NCBI GenBank assembly: GCA_009919175.1
Contig: RGCL01000011.1
Coordinates: 1 to 57,835, forward strand
Length of the DNA stretch: 57,835 nt
Reading direction: 5' to 3'
Source of the DNA: Betaproteobacteria bacterium
GTDB taxonomy: Bacteria; Pseudomonadota; Gammaproteobacteria; Burkholderiales; Burkholderiaceae_C
The translations under genes and the position numbers were made by a program. Each line of letters starts with the position of its first letter. The stretch's first letter is position 1. Of this stretch, positions 8,292 through 17,075 are shown piece by piece. The notes under the pieces are model-generated. The model saw only the letters and a list, made by a program, of their open reading frames with translations. It had not been told where the DNA came from and searched no databases.

Positions 8292-9368
8292 TCAGTGTGG
8301 GAAAGGCCAGAGGCGAAGCTTTTGCTTGCCAATAGACCAAAGTTTGGCGAGCCCGTGAGGTTCAACGATCAAGAACCAGACGATCAAAGCGCCAAAAATC
8401 ATGAACTCTGCGTGTGCGATGCCCGCAGTTGAAATTTCGACACCTACCGCGGCACCAAAGACCGGCAAGAATTGATTCAAAAAGATGGGCAGCACCACGA
8501 TGAAAGCCGCACCAAAAAAGCTGCCCATGATGGAGCCCATGCCGCCAATGATGACCATGAACAGCAGTTGGAATGAACGATCTACTGAAAAAGCGGCAGG
8601 CTCCCATGAGCCCAAATGGATGAATCCCCACATGGCCCCCGCGACACCCACAATGAAGGAGCTCACCGCAAATGCACTGAGCTTGGCGTACATCGGTCGA
8701 ATACCAATCACAGCTGCGGCCACGTCCATGTCACGAATGGCCATCCACTCGCGGCCGATGGCACTACGAACCATGTTTTTTGCCAACACGCCGAACACCA
8801 CCAACATGGACAAGCAAAAGAGGTACTTATTGAGGGGAGTGTCGATTTGCCACCCCATCAATTCCAGGTTGGCCACCGACACTGAGCCTGAGGAACTGTT
8901 GTTGGTGAACCAGCTGATTCGAAGAAAAGCCCAATCACAGAAGAACTGGGCGGCCAGCGTGGCCACAGCCAAATAAAGGCCTTTGACGCGCAAGCTGGGG
9001 ATGCCAAAAAAGATGCCCACCAAGGTGGCACTCAACCCACCACACAACAACGCGGCAATCAACGGCATGCCTTCAACTCTCACATAAGCGTTGTACGCCA
9101 TGTACGCACCCACAGCCATGAAAGCGCCCGAGCCCAATGAAATTTGTCCGCAGTAACCAACCAGGATGTTGACCCCCAAAGCAGCCAAAGAAAGGATGAC
9201 AAAGGGAATCAAGATGGCCCGAAAGAGGTATTCATCCACCAGAAATGGAACGCCGACAAAAGCAAAGGCAATGATGAGCAAGACACCCCATTTGTCTTGA
9301 GCGATTGGGAAAATCTGCTGATCGGCTTGGTAAGTGGTTTTGAACTGACCGTTTTCTCTATAGAACAT
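8292..9368 (-). CDS. livM: Branched-chain-type ABC transporter permease LivM
   Basis: One of two inner-membrane permeases of the HAAT importer, 358 residues with about nine or ten hydrophobic segments. LivM hallmarks are ALGVNILVGYCGQISLGSGA and the cytoplasmic EAA-like loop IGREWMAIRDMDVAAAVIGI, followed by KLSAFAVSSFIVGVAGAMWG. A hydrophilic N-terminal stretch (MFYRENGQFKTTYQADQQ) precedes the first membrane span, common in this ligase-linked subgroup. It lies 11 bases downstream of livH. Confidence 0.93.
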   Translation of the reverse strand: MFYRENGQFKTTYQADQQIFPIAQDKWGVLLIIAFAFVGVPFLVDEYLFRAILIPFVILSLAALGVNILVGYCGQISLGSGAFMAVGAYMAYNAYVRVEGMPLIAALLCGGLSATLVGIFFGIPSLRVKGLYLAVATLAAQFFCDWAFLRISWFTNNSSSGSVSVANLELMGWQIDTPLNKYLFCLSMLVVFGVLAKNMVRSAIGREWMAIRDMDVAAAVIGIRPMYAKLSAFAVSSFIVGVAGAMWGFIHLGSWEPAAFSVDRSFQLLFMVIIGGMGSIMGSFFGAAFIVVLPIFLNQFLPVFGAAVGVEISTAGIAHAEFMIFGALIVWFLIVEPHGLAKLWSIGKQKLRLWPFPH

Positions 9369-9379
9369 GGATGGGCCTC

Positions 9380-10309
9380 TTAAACGCGATCAATGATTTT
9401 TTCGCCGAACAAACCCTGGGGGCGAAACAATAGGAACACCAGAGCGAGGACGTAGGCAAACCAGATCTCGATGCCCCCGCCCACCATCGGACCGATGTAC
9501 ACCTCAGACAACTTTTCACCCACACCGATGATGAGGCCGCCAATGATGGCACCAGGCACAGAAGTCAAGCCGCCCAGAATGATGACGGGTAAGGCGCGCA
9601 AAGCCACCGTCGCCAATGAGAACTGAACCCCCAGCTTGGAGCCCCAGATCATGCCGGCTACCAAAGCCACAACACCTGCTACACACCACACGATGACCCA
9701 AATGCGATTGAGAGGAATGCCAATGGATTGCGCCGCCTGGTGGTCATCAGCCACAGCACGCAGGGCTCGGCCGGTCCCGGTTTTTTGGAAGAACAAGCTC
9801 AAACAAACAACCAACAAGGCCGCTATACCGGCCGCGATCAAGTCTTCTTTGTTGAGCAAAACACCCCCCTCAAATACGCCGTCCAAAACAAAAATGGGGT
9901 CTTTTGGCATCCCGATGTCGATCTTGTAGATGTCACTGCCAAAGATGGTTTGCCCCAAGCCTTCCATGAAGTACGTGATGCCCAAGGTGGCCATGAGCAA
10001 AGTAGCACCCTCTTGATTCACAAGGTGCCTAAGCACCAGGAACTCCACCAGCCAAGCCATCACAAACATGATCGCACCCGAGGCAATAAAGGCCAATGCA
10101 TTGGCGAGGAATGGGTCTGAAATGCCGAACCACCCGGGTATCCATTCCGAAAGCCTGGCCATGGCCAAGGCGGCAAATAGCACCATGGCACCCTGCGCAA
10201 AGTTGAACACCCCCGAGGCCTTGAAGATCAACACAAAACCCAAGGCAACCAACGAGTACAACATGCCGGCCATGAGGCCGCCAAATAAGGTTTCAAGAAA
10301 AAATGCCAT
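9380..10309 (-). CDS. livH: Branched-chain-type ABC transporter permease LivH
   Basis: The second permease, 309 residues. Typical LivH sequence includes GLMAGMLYSLVALGFVLIFK near the N-terminus with FNFAQGAM directly after, the cytoplasmic loop GRALRAVADDHQAAQSIGI, and the C-terminal GGLTSVPGAIIGGLIIG. It is 20 bases after livG and 11 bases before livM in transcription order, so the transporter genes are tightly packed. Confidence 0.93.
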   Translation of the reverse strand: MAFFLETLFGGLMAGMLYSLVALGFVLIFKASGVFNFAQGAMVLFAALAMARLSEWIPGWFGISDPFLANALAFIASGAIMFVMAWLVEFLVLRHLVNQEGATLLMATLGITYFMEGLGQTIFGSDIYKIDIGMPKDPIFVLDGVFEGGVLLNKEDLIAAGIAALLVVCLSLFFQKTGTGRALRAVADDHQAAQSIGIPLNRIWVIVWCVAGVVALVAGMIWGSKLGVQFSLATVALRALPVIILGGLTSVPGAIIGGLIIGVGEKLSEVYIGPMVGGGIEIWFAYVLALVFLLFRPQGLFGEKIIDRV

Positions 10310-10329
10310 GCTCTATTCCTGTTTGTCTT

Positions 10330-11112
10330 TCAGTGTGAGGTGCCCAGGTAGGCGCGAATCACTTCTTCGTTGTTGCGCACTTCGTCGGGTGAACCGTCGC
10401 CAATCTTCTTACCGTAGTCCAGCACCACCACTCGGTCAGAGATGTCCATCACCACACCCATGTCGTGCTCGATCAGCACCACGGTGGTTCCAAATTCGTC
10501 GTTGACATCCAAAATGAAGCGGCACATGTCCTGCTTCTCTTCGACGTTCATGCCGGCCATGGGTTCATCGAGCAGCAACACCTGGGGCTCCAGCGCCAAG
10601 GCGCGACCCAAGTCCACGCGCTTTTGCAAGCCATAGGGCAATTGGCCAACGGGGGTTTTTCTGAATGCCTGAATTTCAAGGAAGTCGATGATGCGTTCAA
10701 CGTGCTCGCGATGAGCAATTTCTTCGCGCTCGGCCGGGCCAATGCGCAAGGCCTGCATGAGCAGGTTGCTCTTGATGCGCAAATTGCGCCCCGTCATGAT
10801 GTTGTCAAGCACACTCATGCCCTTGAACAAGGCCAGGTTCTGGAAAGTGCGCGCAATGCCCATGGCGGCCACCTCATAGGGCTCAAGGTGGTGGAAGGTC
10901 TGACCACGGAAAGTGACCGTGCCTTCTTGCGGGGTATACACACCGTTGATGCAATTGAGCATGGAGCTCTTGCCGGCACCATTGGGGCCAATGATGGCGC
11001 GGATCTCGTGCTCGCGCACATTGAAGGAAATGTCGGTCAGGGCTTTGACACCACCAAACCGCAAACTGATGTTGTTGACGTCCAGGATGACGTCTCCGAT
11101 TTTTTTGCTCAT
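10330..11112 (-). CDS. livG: Branched-chain-type ABC transporter ATP-binding protein LivG
   Basis: First ATPase of the importer, 260 residues. Walker A GPNGAGKSS is near 42, the signature PYGLQKRVDLGRALA near 158, Walker B VLLLDEPMAGMN near 178, and H-loop VLIEHDM near 210. The phrase GIARTFQNLALFKGMSVLDN is characteristic of LivG. Its ATG overlaps the stop of the upstream acyl-CoA ligase (ATGA), which directly couples ligase and transporter synthesis. Confidence 0.93.
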   Translation of the reverse strand: MSKKIGDVILDVNNISLRFGGVKALTDISFNVREHEIRAIIGPNGAGKSSMLNCINGVYTPQEGTVTFRGQTFHHLEPYEVAAMGIARTFQNLALFKGMSVLDNIMTGRNLRIKSNLLMQALRIGPAEREEIAHREHVERIIDFLEIQAFRKTPVGQLPYGLQKRVDLGRALALEPQVLLLDEPMAGMNVEEKQDMCRFILDVNDEFGTTVVLIEHDMGVVMDISDRVVVLDYGKKIGDGSPDEVRNNEEVIRAYLGTSH

Positions 11113-13055
11113 GCCGCTTTCCCCACGGGTGCATAGGTCTTGGCATCACGCAACTTGAGCGTCGCGCTCACGCTGCCAGTTCGGCCATCCTCGAACTTCA
11201 CCACGGTTTCAATGAATTGCTCGCTCTTGCCGTCATACAGGGCATCGACCAGAACCTGGTATTTCTCGGCGATGAAGCCTCGGCGAACCTTGTTGGTGCG
11301 GGTCAATTCGCCGTCATCGGCATCAAGTTCTTTGTGCAGCACCAAGTAGCGGTTGATCTGGCTGCCCGCGAGCAGATTGTCCTGAGCCAAATCGGCATTG
11401 ACCTGTTCCACGCAAGACTGGATGAGGTCGTAGACCTCGGGTTTTTGCGCCAGGTCGGTGTAACCGGCATAAGGGATGTTTTGACGCTCAGCCCAGTTGC
11501 CCACGGCATCAAAGTCAATGTTGATCATCACGCACACGCGGTCGCGCTGATCGCCATAGGCCACTGCCTCCTTGATGTGCGGGAAAAACTTGAGTTTGTT
11601 CTCCACGTACTTGGGGGCAAACATGGCGCCATCATGAACGCCGCCTTTGATGCGCCCCACGTCCTTGACGCGGTCGATGATCTTGAGGTGGCCATGCGAA
11701 TCGATGAAGCCCGCATCGCTGGTGTGATACCAGCCATCTGAGGTGAGCACCTCGGCAGTGGCTTGGGGGTTCTTGTAGTACTCCTTGAGCAAGCCGCTGG
11801 AGCGAACCATGATCTCACCGTTGTCGTCCACGCGGATTTCAACGCCGGCACACGGCACGCCCACGGTGTCGGCATGCACCTCGTGGTCGGGTTGCAGGCA
11901 CACGAACACGGCCGTTTCGGTGGAGCCATACAGCTGCTTGAGGTTCACCCCAATGGAGCGGTAGAAGGTGAAGAGGTCGGGGCCAATGGCCTCGCCCGCC
12001 GTGTAGGCCACGCGCACCCTGGAGATCCCGAGGTTGTTGCGCAAAGGACCGTACACCATCCAGTCACCCAGGGTGTAGAGCAGTCGGTCGAGGAGGCCAA
12101 CCGACTTGCCGTCCATGATTTGTGGCCCAACTCGGCGCGCCACATCCATGAAGGACTTGAACATGCTGCGCTTGATTGCGCCCGCATCTTCCATGCGGAT
12201 CATCACACTGGTGAGCATGCCCTCGAACACGCGCGGCGGGGCAAAGTAATAAGTGGGTCCCACTTCTTTGAGATCGATGGACACCGTGGCGGCAGACTCA
12301 GGGCAATTGACCACATAGCCGCAGCACAGCCACTGGGCATAGCTGAAGATGTTTTGCCCAACCCAGGCGGGGGGCAAATAGGCCAATACCTCCTCGGCTG
12401 AGGTGAGGCGGTCAAAATCAGCTCCGGCCTTGGAGCGGTCCAGCAAGCTGCGATGGGTGTGGACCACACCCTTGGGATTGCCTGTCGTGCCCGAGGTGAA
12501 GAACATGGCCGCCACATCGTCGGGCTGGGTGGCATCGACCTGCTGATCGAAAAAGCCAGGGTGGGATTTGACGAGCTCTGCACCCGTGGTCATGAGCTGG
12601 TCGAGCGACTCCAGACCCGGCTCCTTGTAATTGCGCAAGCCTCGGGGGTCGTCGTAGTAAATGTGAGCCAGTTGAGGGCATTGCTCGCGCAACTCCAGCA
12701 TCTTGTCGACCTGTTCCTGGTCTTCCACGATGGCAAAGCGCACATCGGCATTGTTGATGGGGAATGCGTACTCGGTGGCCACTGCGTCCTGGTAGAGGGG
12801 AACGGGCACCGCACCCAGGGTCTGCACACCCAGCGAGGCGGCATAGAGGCGTGGACGGTTGGAGCCCACGATGACCACATGCATGCCTTTGCCCAGGCCT
12901 GCCCGGTGAAGGCCTGCCGCCACCTCGGCGGCGAGGTGCTGCATCTCAGCCCAGGTCAAGGTCTGCCAGATGCCGTATTCTTTTTCGCGCATGGCAGCAG
13001 CCATGGGGCGCTCGTTGGCGTGTTGGCGCAGCAAGCGGGGAAACGTCGTCTCCAT
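11109..13055 (-). CDS. AMP-dependent long-chain-type acyl-CoA synthetase
   Basis: First gene of the transporter operon, 648 residues. It adenylates a carboxylate and transfers it to CoA. The P-loop-like motif FFTSGTTGNPKGVVHTH lies at about 186-201, the YGSTETAVF motif in the middle, and the GWYHTSDAGFID and KIIDRVKDVGRIKGG motifs mark the C-terminal part. Length and motif spacing are those of FadD/FACL enzymes rather than short acetyl-CoA synthetases. The pairing of this ligase with a HAAT transporter recurs in Burkholderiales. The substrate (fatty, branched or aromatic acid) cannot be read from sequence. It is divergent from the Crp/Fnr gene across a 131-base region containing two palindromes. 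Confidence 0.9.
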   Translation of the reverse strand: METTFPRLLRQHANERPMAAAMREKEYGIWQTLTWAEMQHLAAEVAAGLHRAGLGKGMHVVIVGSNRPRLYAASLGVQTLGAVPVPLYQDAVATEYAFPINNADVRFAIVEDQEQVDKMLELREQCPQLAHIYYDDPRGLRNYKEPGLESLDQLMTTGAELVKSHPGFFDQQVDATQPDDVAAMFFTSGTTGNPKGVVHTHRSLLDRSKAGADFDRLTSAEEVLAYLPPAWVGQNIFSYAQWLCCGYVVNCPESAATVSIDLKEVGPTYYFAPPRVFEGMLTSVMIRMEDAGAIKRSMFKSFMDVARRVGPQIMDGKSVGLLDRLLYTLGDWMVYGPLRNNLGISRVRVAYTAGEAIGPDLFTFYRSIGVNLKQLYGSTETAVFVCLQPDHEVHADTVGVPCAGVEIRVDDNGEIMVRSSGLLKEYYKNPQATAEVLTSDGWYHTSDAGFIDSHGHLKIIDRVKDVGRIKGGVHDGAMFAPKYVENKLKFFPHIKEAVAYGDQRDRVCVMINIDFDAVGNWAERQNIPYAGYTDLAQKPEVYDLIQSCVEQVNADLAQDNLLAGSQINRYLVLHKELDADDGELTRTNKVRRGFIAEKYQVLVDALYDGKSEQFIETVVKFEDGRTGSVSATLKLRDAKTYAPVGKAA

Positions 13056-13097
13056 GGAAAGAAGTCCTTCCTGTATGGGCTATCAATTTGGAAAATG

Positions 13098-13108
13098 GTA
13101 GGACCTAC
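13098..13108. promoter_or_regulatory. Palindrome upstream of the Crp/Fnr promoter
   Basis: GTAGG-A-CCTAC, a 5-bp inverted repeat with a one-base centre, ends one base before the TTGACA of the plus-strand promoter. It lies between the ligase start and that promoter, so it could serve as a regulator site for either gene. Confidence 0.4.
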
Positions 13109-13109
13109 T

Positions 13110-13139
13110 TTGACATTTTTTTGTCTTTACGACGACAAT
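13110..13139 (+). promoter_or_regulatory. Sigma-70 promoter for the Crp/Fnr regulator gene
   Basis: A perfect -35 TTGACA (13110-13115) is followed, after 18 bases, by GACAAT (13134-13139, four of six matches). The start point would fall within the palindrome at 13140-13155, and translation starts at 13187. Confidence 0.55.
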
Positions 13140-13155
13140 CTAGGGAAGTCCCTAG
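13140..13155. promoter_or_regulatory. Candidate operator palindrome CTAGGGAAGTCCCTAG
   Basis: Seven-base arms CTAGGGA / TCCCTAG with a 2-base centre, a perfect inverted repeat. It starts directly after the -10 box of the regulator promoter and covers the expected transcription start, the classic place for a repressor or autoregulator. It is also about 85 bases upstream of the divergent ligase operon. Confidence 0.6.
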
Positions 13156-13186
13156 AGATGGTTTCTCCCCGGTTTGATCCAGTTCA

Positions 13187-13897
13187 ATGTCCATGCCGAC
13201 CTCTTCCAACCTCCATCAGCGTCGCCGCGAACCCACTCCCGAGGAATTGGCACACATTCCCTGGCTCAACCGCCTGCTGACAGCGGATCGCGACTTGGCC
13301 AGCGAGGCTCTGGTGGTGTCTCAAGCCCTGCCGGGTGATCACATTTGCCGCATCGGCCATTCGCCCACCTACTGGTTTGGTGTGATCGAGGGCTTGCTCA
13401 AGATGAGCACAGACAGCCCCAACGGCATGAGCATCACCTTCACCGGAATTTCACCGGGGGGCTGGTTTGGCGAAGGCACTGTGATCAAGCGCGAGCCCTA
13501 TCGCTACAACGTGCAGGCCTTGCGCAAGAGCGTGGTGGCCGGTTTGCCCATGGCCACCTTTCACCAGTTGCTGGAGCATTCCCTGGCGTTCAATCAATTC
13601 ATCATGGCGCAGCTCAATGAGCGACTGGGCCAATTCATCGCCGCACGTGAGATTGACCGGATGACCAACCCCGATGTGCGCGTGGCGCGCAGCCTGGCGG
13701 CCCTGTTCAATCCCATCATGTTTCCGGGTGTGGGCGAGATGCTGCACATCACCCAGCAGGAGTTGTCTTATCTGGTGGGGTTGTCCAGACAGCGGGTGAA
13801 CATGGCTTTGCAGCGCTTGCAAGACCAGGGGCTGATCCGGGTGGAGTACGGCGGCTTGCGGGTGCTGGATCTTCAGGCATTGCGCACGTCAACCTGA
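13187..13897 (+). CDS. Crp/Fnr family transcriptional regulator
   Basis: 236 residues: an N-terminal cyclic-nucleotide-binding-like beta barrel (about 35-150, with GGWFGEGTVI) and a C-terminal winged helix. The recognition region is ITQQELSYLVGLSRQRVNMALQRL (quoted in parts: helix-turn-helix about 188-210), ending in the wing GLIRVEYGGLRV. It lacks the N-terminal cysteine cluster of Fnr, so it is not an iron-sulfur oxygen sensor. The cAMP-contacting residues are not obviously conserved either, so its signal may be an acyl-CoA or another ligand. It is divergent from the ligase/ABC operon and probably controls it and itself through the palindromes in the shared promoter region. Confidence 0.88.
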   Translation: MSMPTSSNLHQRRREPTPEELAHIPWLNRLLTADRDLASEALVVSQALPGDHICRIGHSPTYWFGVIEGLLKMSTDSPNGMSITFTGISPGGWFGEGTVIKREPYRYNVQALRKSVVAGLPMATFHQLLEHSLAFNQFIMAQLNERLGQFIAAREIDRMTNPDVRVARSLAALFNPIMFPGVGEMLHITQQELSYLVGLSRQRVNMALQRLQDQGLIRVEYGGLRVLDLQALRTST

Positions 13898-13912
13898 CGT
13901 TAGCATTGCCCC

Positions 13913-14683
13913 ATGTCTGAACATTTGCCCGATCACTTGCGCCTGAATAAACGCATGGCCGAGCTGGGCTTGTGCTCGCGGCGCGAGGCCGATGACTGGA
14001 TTGCCCAGGGCTGGGTTCAGGTCAATGGCCAGCGCGCCGAAATGGGCATGCAAGTCACACCCAGCGATCGCATCACGGTGAGCCCTGCGGCCAAGGGGCA
14101 GCAAAAGCAGCTCGCCACCATTTTGTTGAACAAACCCGTGGGGCTGGTGAGTGGCCAGGCCGAGTCAGGGCATCCCCCAGCGGCCAGCCTGGTGCAATCG
14201 CACACGCGCTGGCGCGATGACCGCAGCCCCCAGCGCTTCAGCCCCGCCATCCACCGTGGCTTGGCCCCTGCTGGGCGGCTGGACATCGACTCGGTGGGGC
14301 TGTTGGTGCTGACCCAGGATGGCCGCATCGCCCGGCAGCTCATTGGCGAGCACAGCGACATCGAAAAGGAATACCTGGTGCGCGTGCGCATGGGCGCCCT
14401 TGAGCGCGATGTGCAAGCGGCCTTTGCCCCAGCAAAGTTGGCTTTGCTCAACCATGGGTTGTCACTGGATGGCCAAGCCTTGCGCCCAGCCCAGGTGAGC
14501 TGGCAAAACCCGGAACAGTTGAGGTTCATCCTCACCGAGGGCAAGAAACGTCAAATCCGGCGTATGTGTGAATTGGTGGGGCTGGATGTGGTGGGGCTCA
14601 AGCGCGTTCGCATTGGCCAGGTGCGCCTGGGTCAACTGCCCGTTGGGCAATGGCGATTCCTGGGACCCACCGAGCGCTTCTAA
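13913..14683 (+). CDS. Pseudouridine synthase, RsuA/RluB/RluF family
   Basis: 256 residues: an S4 RNA-binding domain (about 9-55, LNKRMAELGLCSRREADDWI) joined to a pseudouridine synthase domain. The catalytic-loop motif GRLDIDSVGLLVLTQDG starts at 121, making D124 the catalytic aspartate, and GKKRQIRRMCELVG is the second family motif. It modifies a uridine in rRNA. The closest resemblance seems to be RluF (23S U2604), but RsuA/RluB cannot be excluded by eye. The gene starts 15 bases after the regulator gene, so it may share its transcript. Confidence 0.85.
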   Translation: MSEHLPDHLRLNKRMAELGLCSRREADDWIAQGWVQVNGQRAEMGMQVTPSDRITVSPAAKGQQKQLATILLNKPVGLVSGQAESGHPPAASLVQSHTRWRDDRSPQRFSPAIHRGLAPAGRLDIDSVGLLVLTQDGRIARQLIGEHSDIEKEYLVRVRMGALERDVQAAFAPAKLALLNHGLSLDGQALRPAQVSWQNPEQLRFILTEGKKRQIRRMCELVGLDVVGLKRVRIGQVRLGQLPVGQWRFLGPTERF

Positions 14684-14699
14684 ATGCGCCAGTGCCTCT

Positions 14700-14727
14700 C
14701 TTGAAATGCCCGGCTCCACCCCCAATT
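14700..14727 (+). promoter_or_regulatory. htpG: Sigma-32 heat-shock promoter of htpG
   Basis: The -35 CTTGAAA (14700-14706) and -10 CCCCAATT (14720-14727) are separated by 13 bases, very close to the sigma-32 consensus CTTGAAA-N13/14-CCCCATNT. The ATG of htpG follows 34 bases later. HtpG is a classic RpoH target, so position and sequence agree. Confidence 0.82.
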
Positions 14728-14761
14728 AACTGCTTTCTTCTTTTGATAACTTCACCCTGTC

Positions 14762-16699
14762 ATGAGCGCTCAACAACACGTCTTTCAGGCCGAAGTGGCC
14801 CAACTGCTGCACCTGGTCACCCATTCGCTGTACTCCAACCCCGAAATCTTTTTGCGGGAATTGGTCTCCAATGCATCGGATGCCTGTGACAAGCTCCGCT
14901 ACGAAGCCCTCAATCAGTCCAGTCTGTGGGAAGACCAGCCCGACTTGCGCATCCGCCTGCATCTGGACGCCAAAGCCCGCACGCTCACCATCGAAGACAA
15001 CGGCATTGGCATGAGCCAGCAAGAAGCCATTGATCACCTGGGCACCATCGCCAAAAGCGGCACCCGCGACTTTGTCTCCCGCCTCAGCACCGAGCAATCG
15101 GCTGATGCTCAATCCCAGGGCTCACTCATTGGTCAATTCGGTGTGGGCTTTTATTCCGGCTTCATCGTTGCCGACCGCATCACGGTTCAAAGCCGTCGCG
15201 CTGGCTTGCCGCCCGAGCAAGGGGTGCAATGGCGCAGCGCGGGCACTGGCGAATTTGAGACCGAAGCCATTCACATGCCCACGCGGGGCACGCGCGTGAT
15301 CCTGCACCTGCGCGAGGACGCCGAGGCCTACCTCAATGCCTGGAAGGTCAAGTCCATCGTCAACAAGTACTCCGATCACATTTCCTTGCCCATCCAAATG
15401 CTCAAGGAGGAGTGGCAAGAGGGCAAAGACAACCAGCCCGGCGAGATGGTCACCACTGACGAATGGGAAACCATCAACAAGGCCAATGCCTTGTGGGCTC
15501 GCGCCAAAAAAGATGTGTCCCCGGATGAATACAAGGCGTTTTACAAGTCCCTTTCTTTTGATGCTGAAGACCCCTTGGCCTGGAGTCACAACCGTGTTGA
15601 AGGCAGCACCGAATACACGCAGTTGCTCTACCTCCCCCAAAAGGCGCCCTTTGATCTGTGGAACCGTGAGCGCAGCGCAGGCATCAAGTTGTATGTCAAG
15701 CGCGTCTTCATCATGGATGAGGCCGAATCGCTCATGCCCAGCTACCTGCGTTTTATCAAAGGTGTGGTGGATTCGGCTGACTTGCCCCTGAACGTGAGTC
15801 GAGAGTTGTTACAAGAGAGCAAGGACGTGCGCGCCATCCGCGATGGCAACACCCGCCGCGTGTTGTCCATGCTCGAAGATTTGGCCCAGCACAACGAGGC
15901 AGCTGACGATGCCAGCGATGACGACAAAGCCCAGGCTGGCAAGTACACCACCTTCTATGCCGAGTTTGGCGCTGTCCTCAAGGAAGGCCTGGGCGAAGAC
16001 TTTGCCAACCGTGACAAGATCGCCAAGCTGCTGCGCTTTGCCAGCACCCAATCCGATGCCATCGAGGTGTCTTTTGCGCAGTACAAGTCACGCATGAAGC
16101 CTGAGCAAAAGGCCATTTATTACCTGACGGCAGACACCTTGTCTGCAGCCAAGAACAGTCCGCAGTTGGAGGTCTTCCGCAAAAAGGGCATTGAGGTGTT
16201 GCTCATGACCGACCGGGTGGACGAATGGGCCTTGGGTCATCTCCATGAGTTTGATGGCACCCCCTTGCAGTCGGTGGCCAAAGGCGCGGTTGATCTGGGT
16301 GAGTTGCAAGACGATGCGGAGAAAAAGGCTGTCGAGCAGGCTGCCGAAGACTTCAAACCGACCCTCGACAAACTCAAAAGCGCCTTGAAGGACAAAGCCC
16401 AGGATGTCACTGTCTCCAGCCGATTGGTCGATTCACCGGCCTGCCTGGTCGTGCGCGATGGCGAGATGTCCTTGCAGTTGTCACGCTTGCTCAAGCAAGC
16501 AGGTCAGAAAGCGCCGGATGTGAAGCCTGTGTTGGAGATCAATCCTTCACATGCCTTGGTGAAGCGTTTGCAGTCTGGCGATGCAGGCCACTTTGAAGAC
16601 TTGGCTCACATCCTCTTTGATCAGGCCTTGCTGTCTGAGGGCGGATTGCCCGAGGATCCCGCGGCTTATGTCAAGCGGGTCAATGCCTTGCTGGCCTGA
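14762..16699 (+). CDS. htpG: Molecular chaperone HtpG (Hsp90)
   Basis: 645 residues, ATP-dependent cytosolic chaperone acting as a dimer. The N-terminal GHKL ATPase domain shows [15 protein letters not shown], the DNGIGMS ATP-binding loop and [13 protein letters not shown]. The middle domain contains the conserved [16 protein letters not shown] and [12 protein letters not shown] (client and catalytic-arginine segment). The C-terminal dimerisation domain is complete and ends in [10 protein letters not shown]. Family length is normal. No strong Shine-Dalgarno is visible before the ATG, but the N-terminus matches family starts. Transcription should be heat-induced from the sigma-32 promoter just upstream. 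Confidence 0.97.
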   Translation: MSAQQHVFQAEVAQLLHLVTHSLYSNPEIFLRELVSNASDACDKLRYEALNQSSLWEDQPDLRIRLHLDAKARTLTIEDNGIGMSQQEAIDHLGTIAKSGTRDFVSRLSTEQSADAQSQGSLIGQFGVGFYSGFIVADRITVQSRRAGLPPEQGVQWRSAGTGEFETEAIHMPTRGTRVILHLREDAEAYLNAWKVKSIVNKYSDHISLPIQMLKEEWQEGKDNQPGEMVTTDEWETINKANALWARAKKDVSPDEYKAFYKSLSFDAEDPLAWSHNRVEGSTEYTQLLYLPQKAPFDLWNRERSAGIKLYVKRVFIMDEAESLMPSYLRFIKGVVDSADLPLNVSRELLQESKDVRAIRDGNTRRVLSMLEDLAQHNEAADDASDDDKAQAGKYTTFYAEFGAVLKEGLGEDFANRDKIAKLLRFASTQSDAIEVSFAQYKSRMKPEQKAIYYLTADTLSAAKNSPQLEVFRKKGIEVLLMTDRVDEWALGHLHEFDGTPLQSVAKGAVDLGELQDDAEKKAVEQAAEDFKPTLDKLKSALKDKAQDVTVSSRLVDSPACLVVRDGEMSLQLSRLLKQAGQKAPDVKPVLEINPSHALVKRLQSGDAGHFEDLAHILFDQALLSEGGLPEDPAAYVKRVNALLA

Positions 16700-16736
16700 G
16701 GAACCTCAATCGCCAAGGCGTTCTATCGCCAAGGCT

Positions 16737-17075
16737 TCAAACGCCCCAGACGATGGGGACTTCGGCCTTGAGGCATTGACGCAGCATGTCGAGCATGGGC
16801 AAGGCACGGTGCTTGAACGACACCGCCTGAGTTGCATCGTCCTTGTCAGCCGCTTCTTCGCCTGAAGTCGCCTGAGTTGGGGCTTTGCGATGCTGGGCTT
16901 GCTCGGCCTCTTTGGCAATGTCGCGTTCAATGGCTTCGATGCAGCGCGACATGTCACTCACCTGGATGATGCCCTGAGCTTGTACGTCTTTGCCCATGGC
17001 TTGCAAGATGCGCCGCCCGTGCGGTTCGAGCATGATCAGGTCACCGGTGGCTTTGGATTTGAATCGAAACAGCAT
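16737..17075 (-). CDS. DUF1840 domain-containing protein
   Basis: A 112-residue cytosolic protein of unknown function, conserved in Betaproteobacteria. It has the family start MLFRFKSKATGDLIMLEPHG and the end pattern FKHRALPMLDMLRQ ... VPIVWGV. The middle (about 60-85) is a hydrophilic, poorly conserved linker. Its ATG shares a base with the stop of the alpha/beta hydrolase upstream, so both are probably made from one mRNA. Confidence 0.85.
   Translation of the reverse strand: MLFRFKSKATGDLIMLEPHGRRILQAMGKDVQAQGIIQVSDMSRCIEAIERDIAKEAEQAQHRKAPTQATSGEEAADKDDATQAVSFKHRALPMLDMLRQCLKAEVPIVWGV

Noticed and set aside
13110-13125. GACA-TTTTTT-TGTC as a third inverted repeat in the regulator promoter
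   Set aside because: The arms are only four bases and coincide with the -35 box plus a T-run; likely chance.
16708-16732. Direct repeat of ATCGCCAAGGC after htpG
   Set aside because: Only two short copies in a 37-base gap between genes, with no sign of a mobile element or CRISPR.
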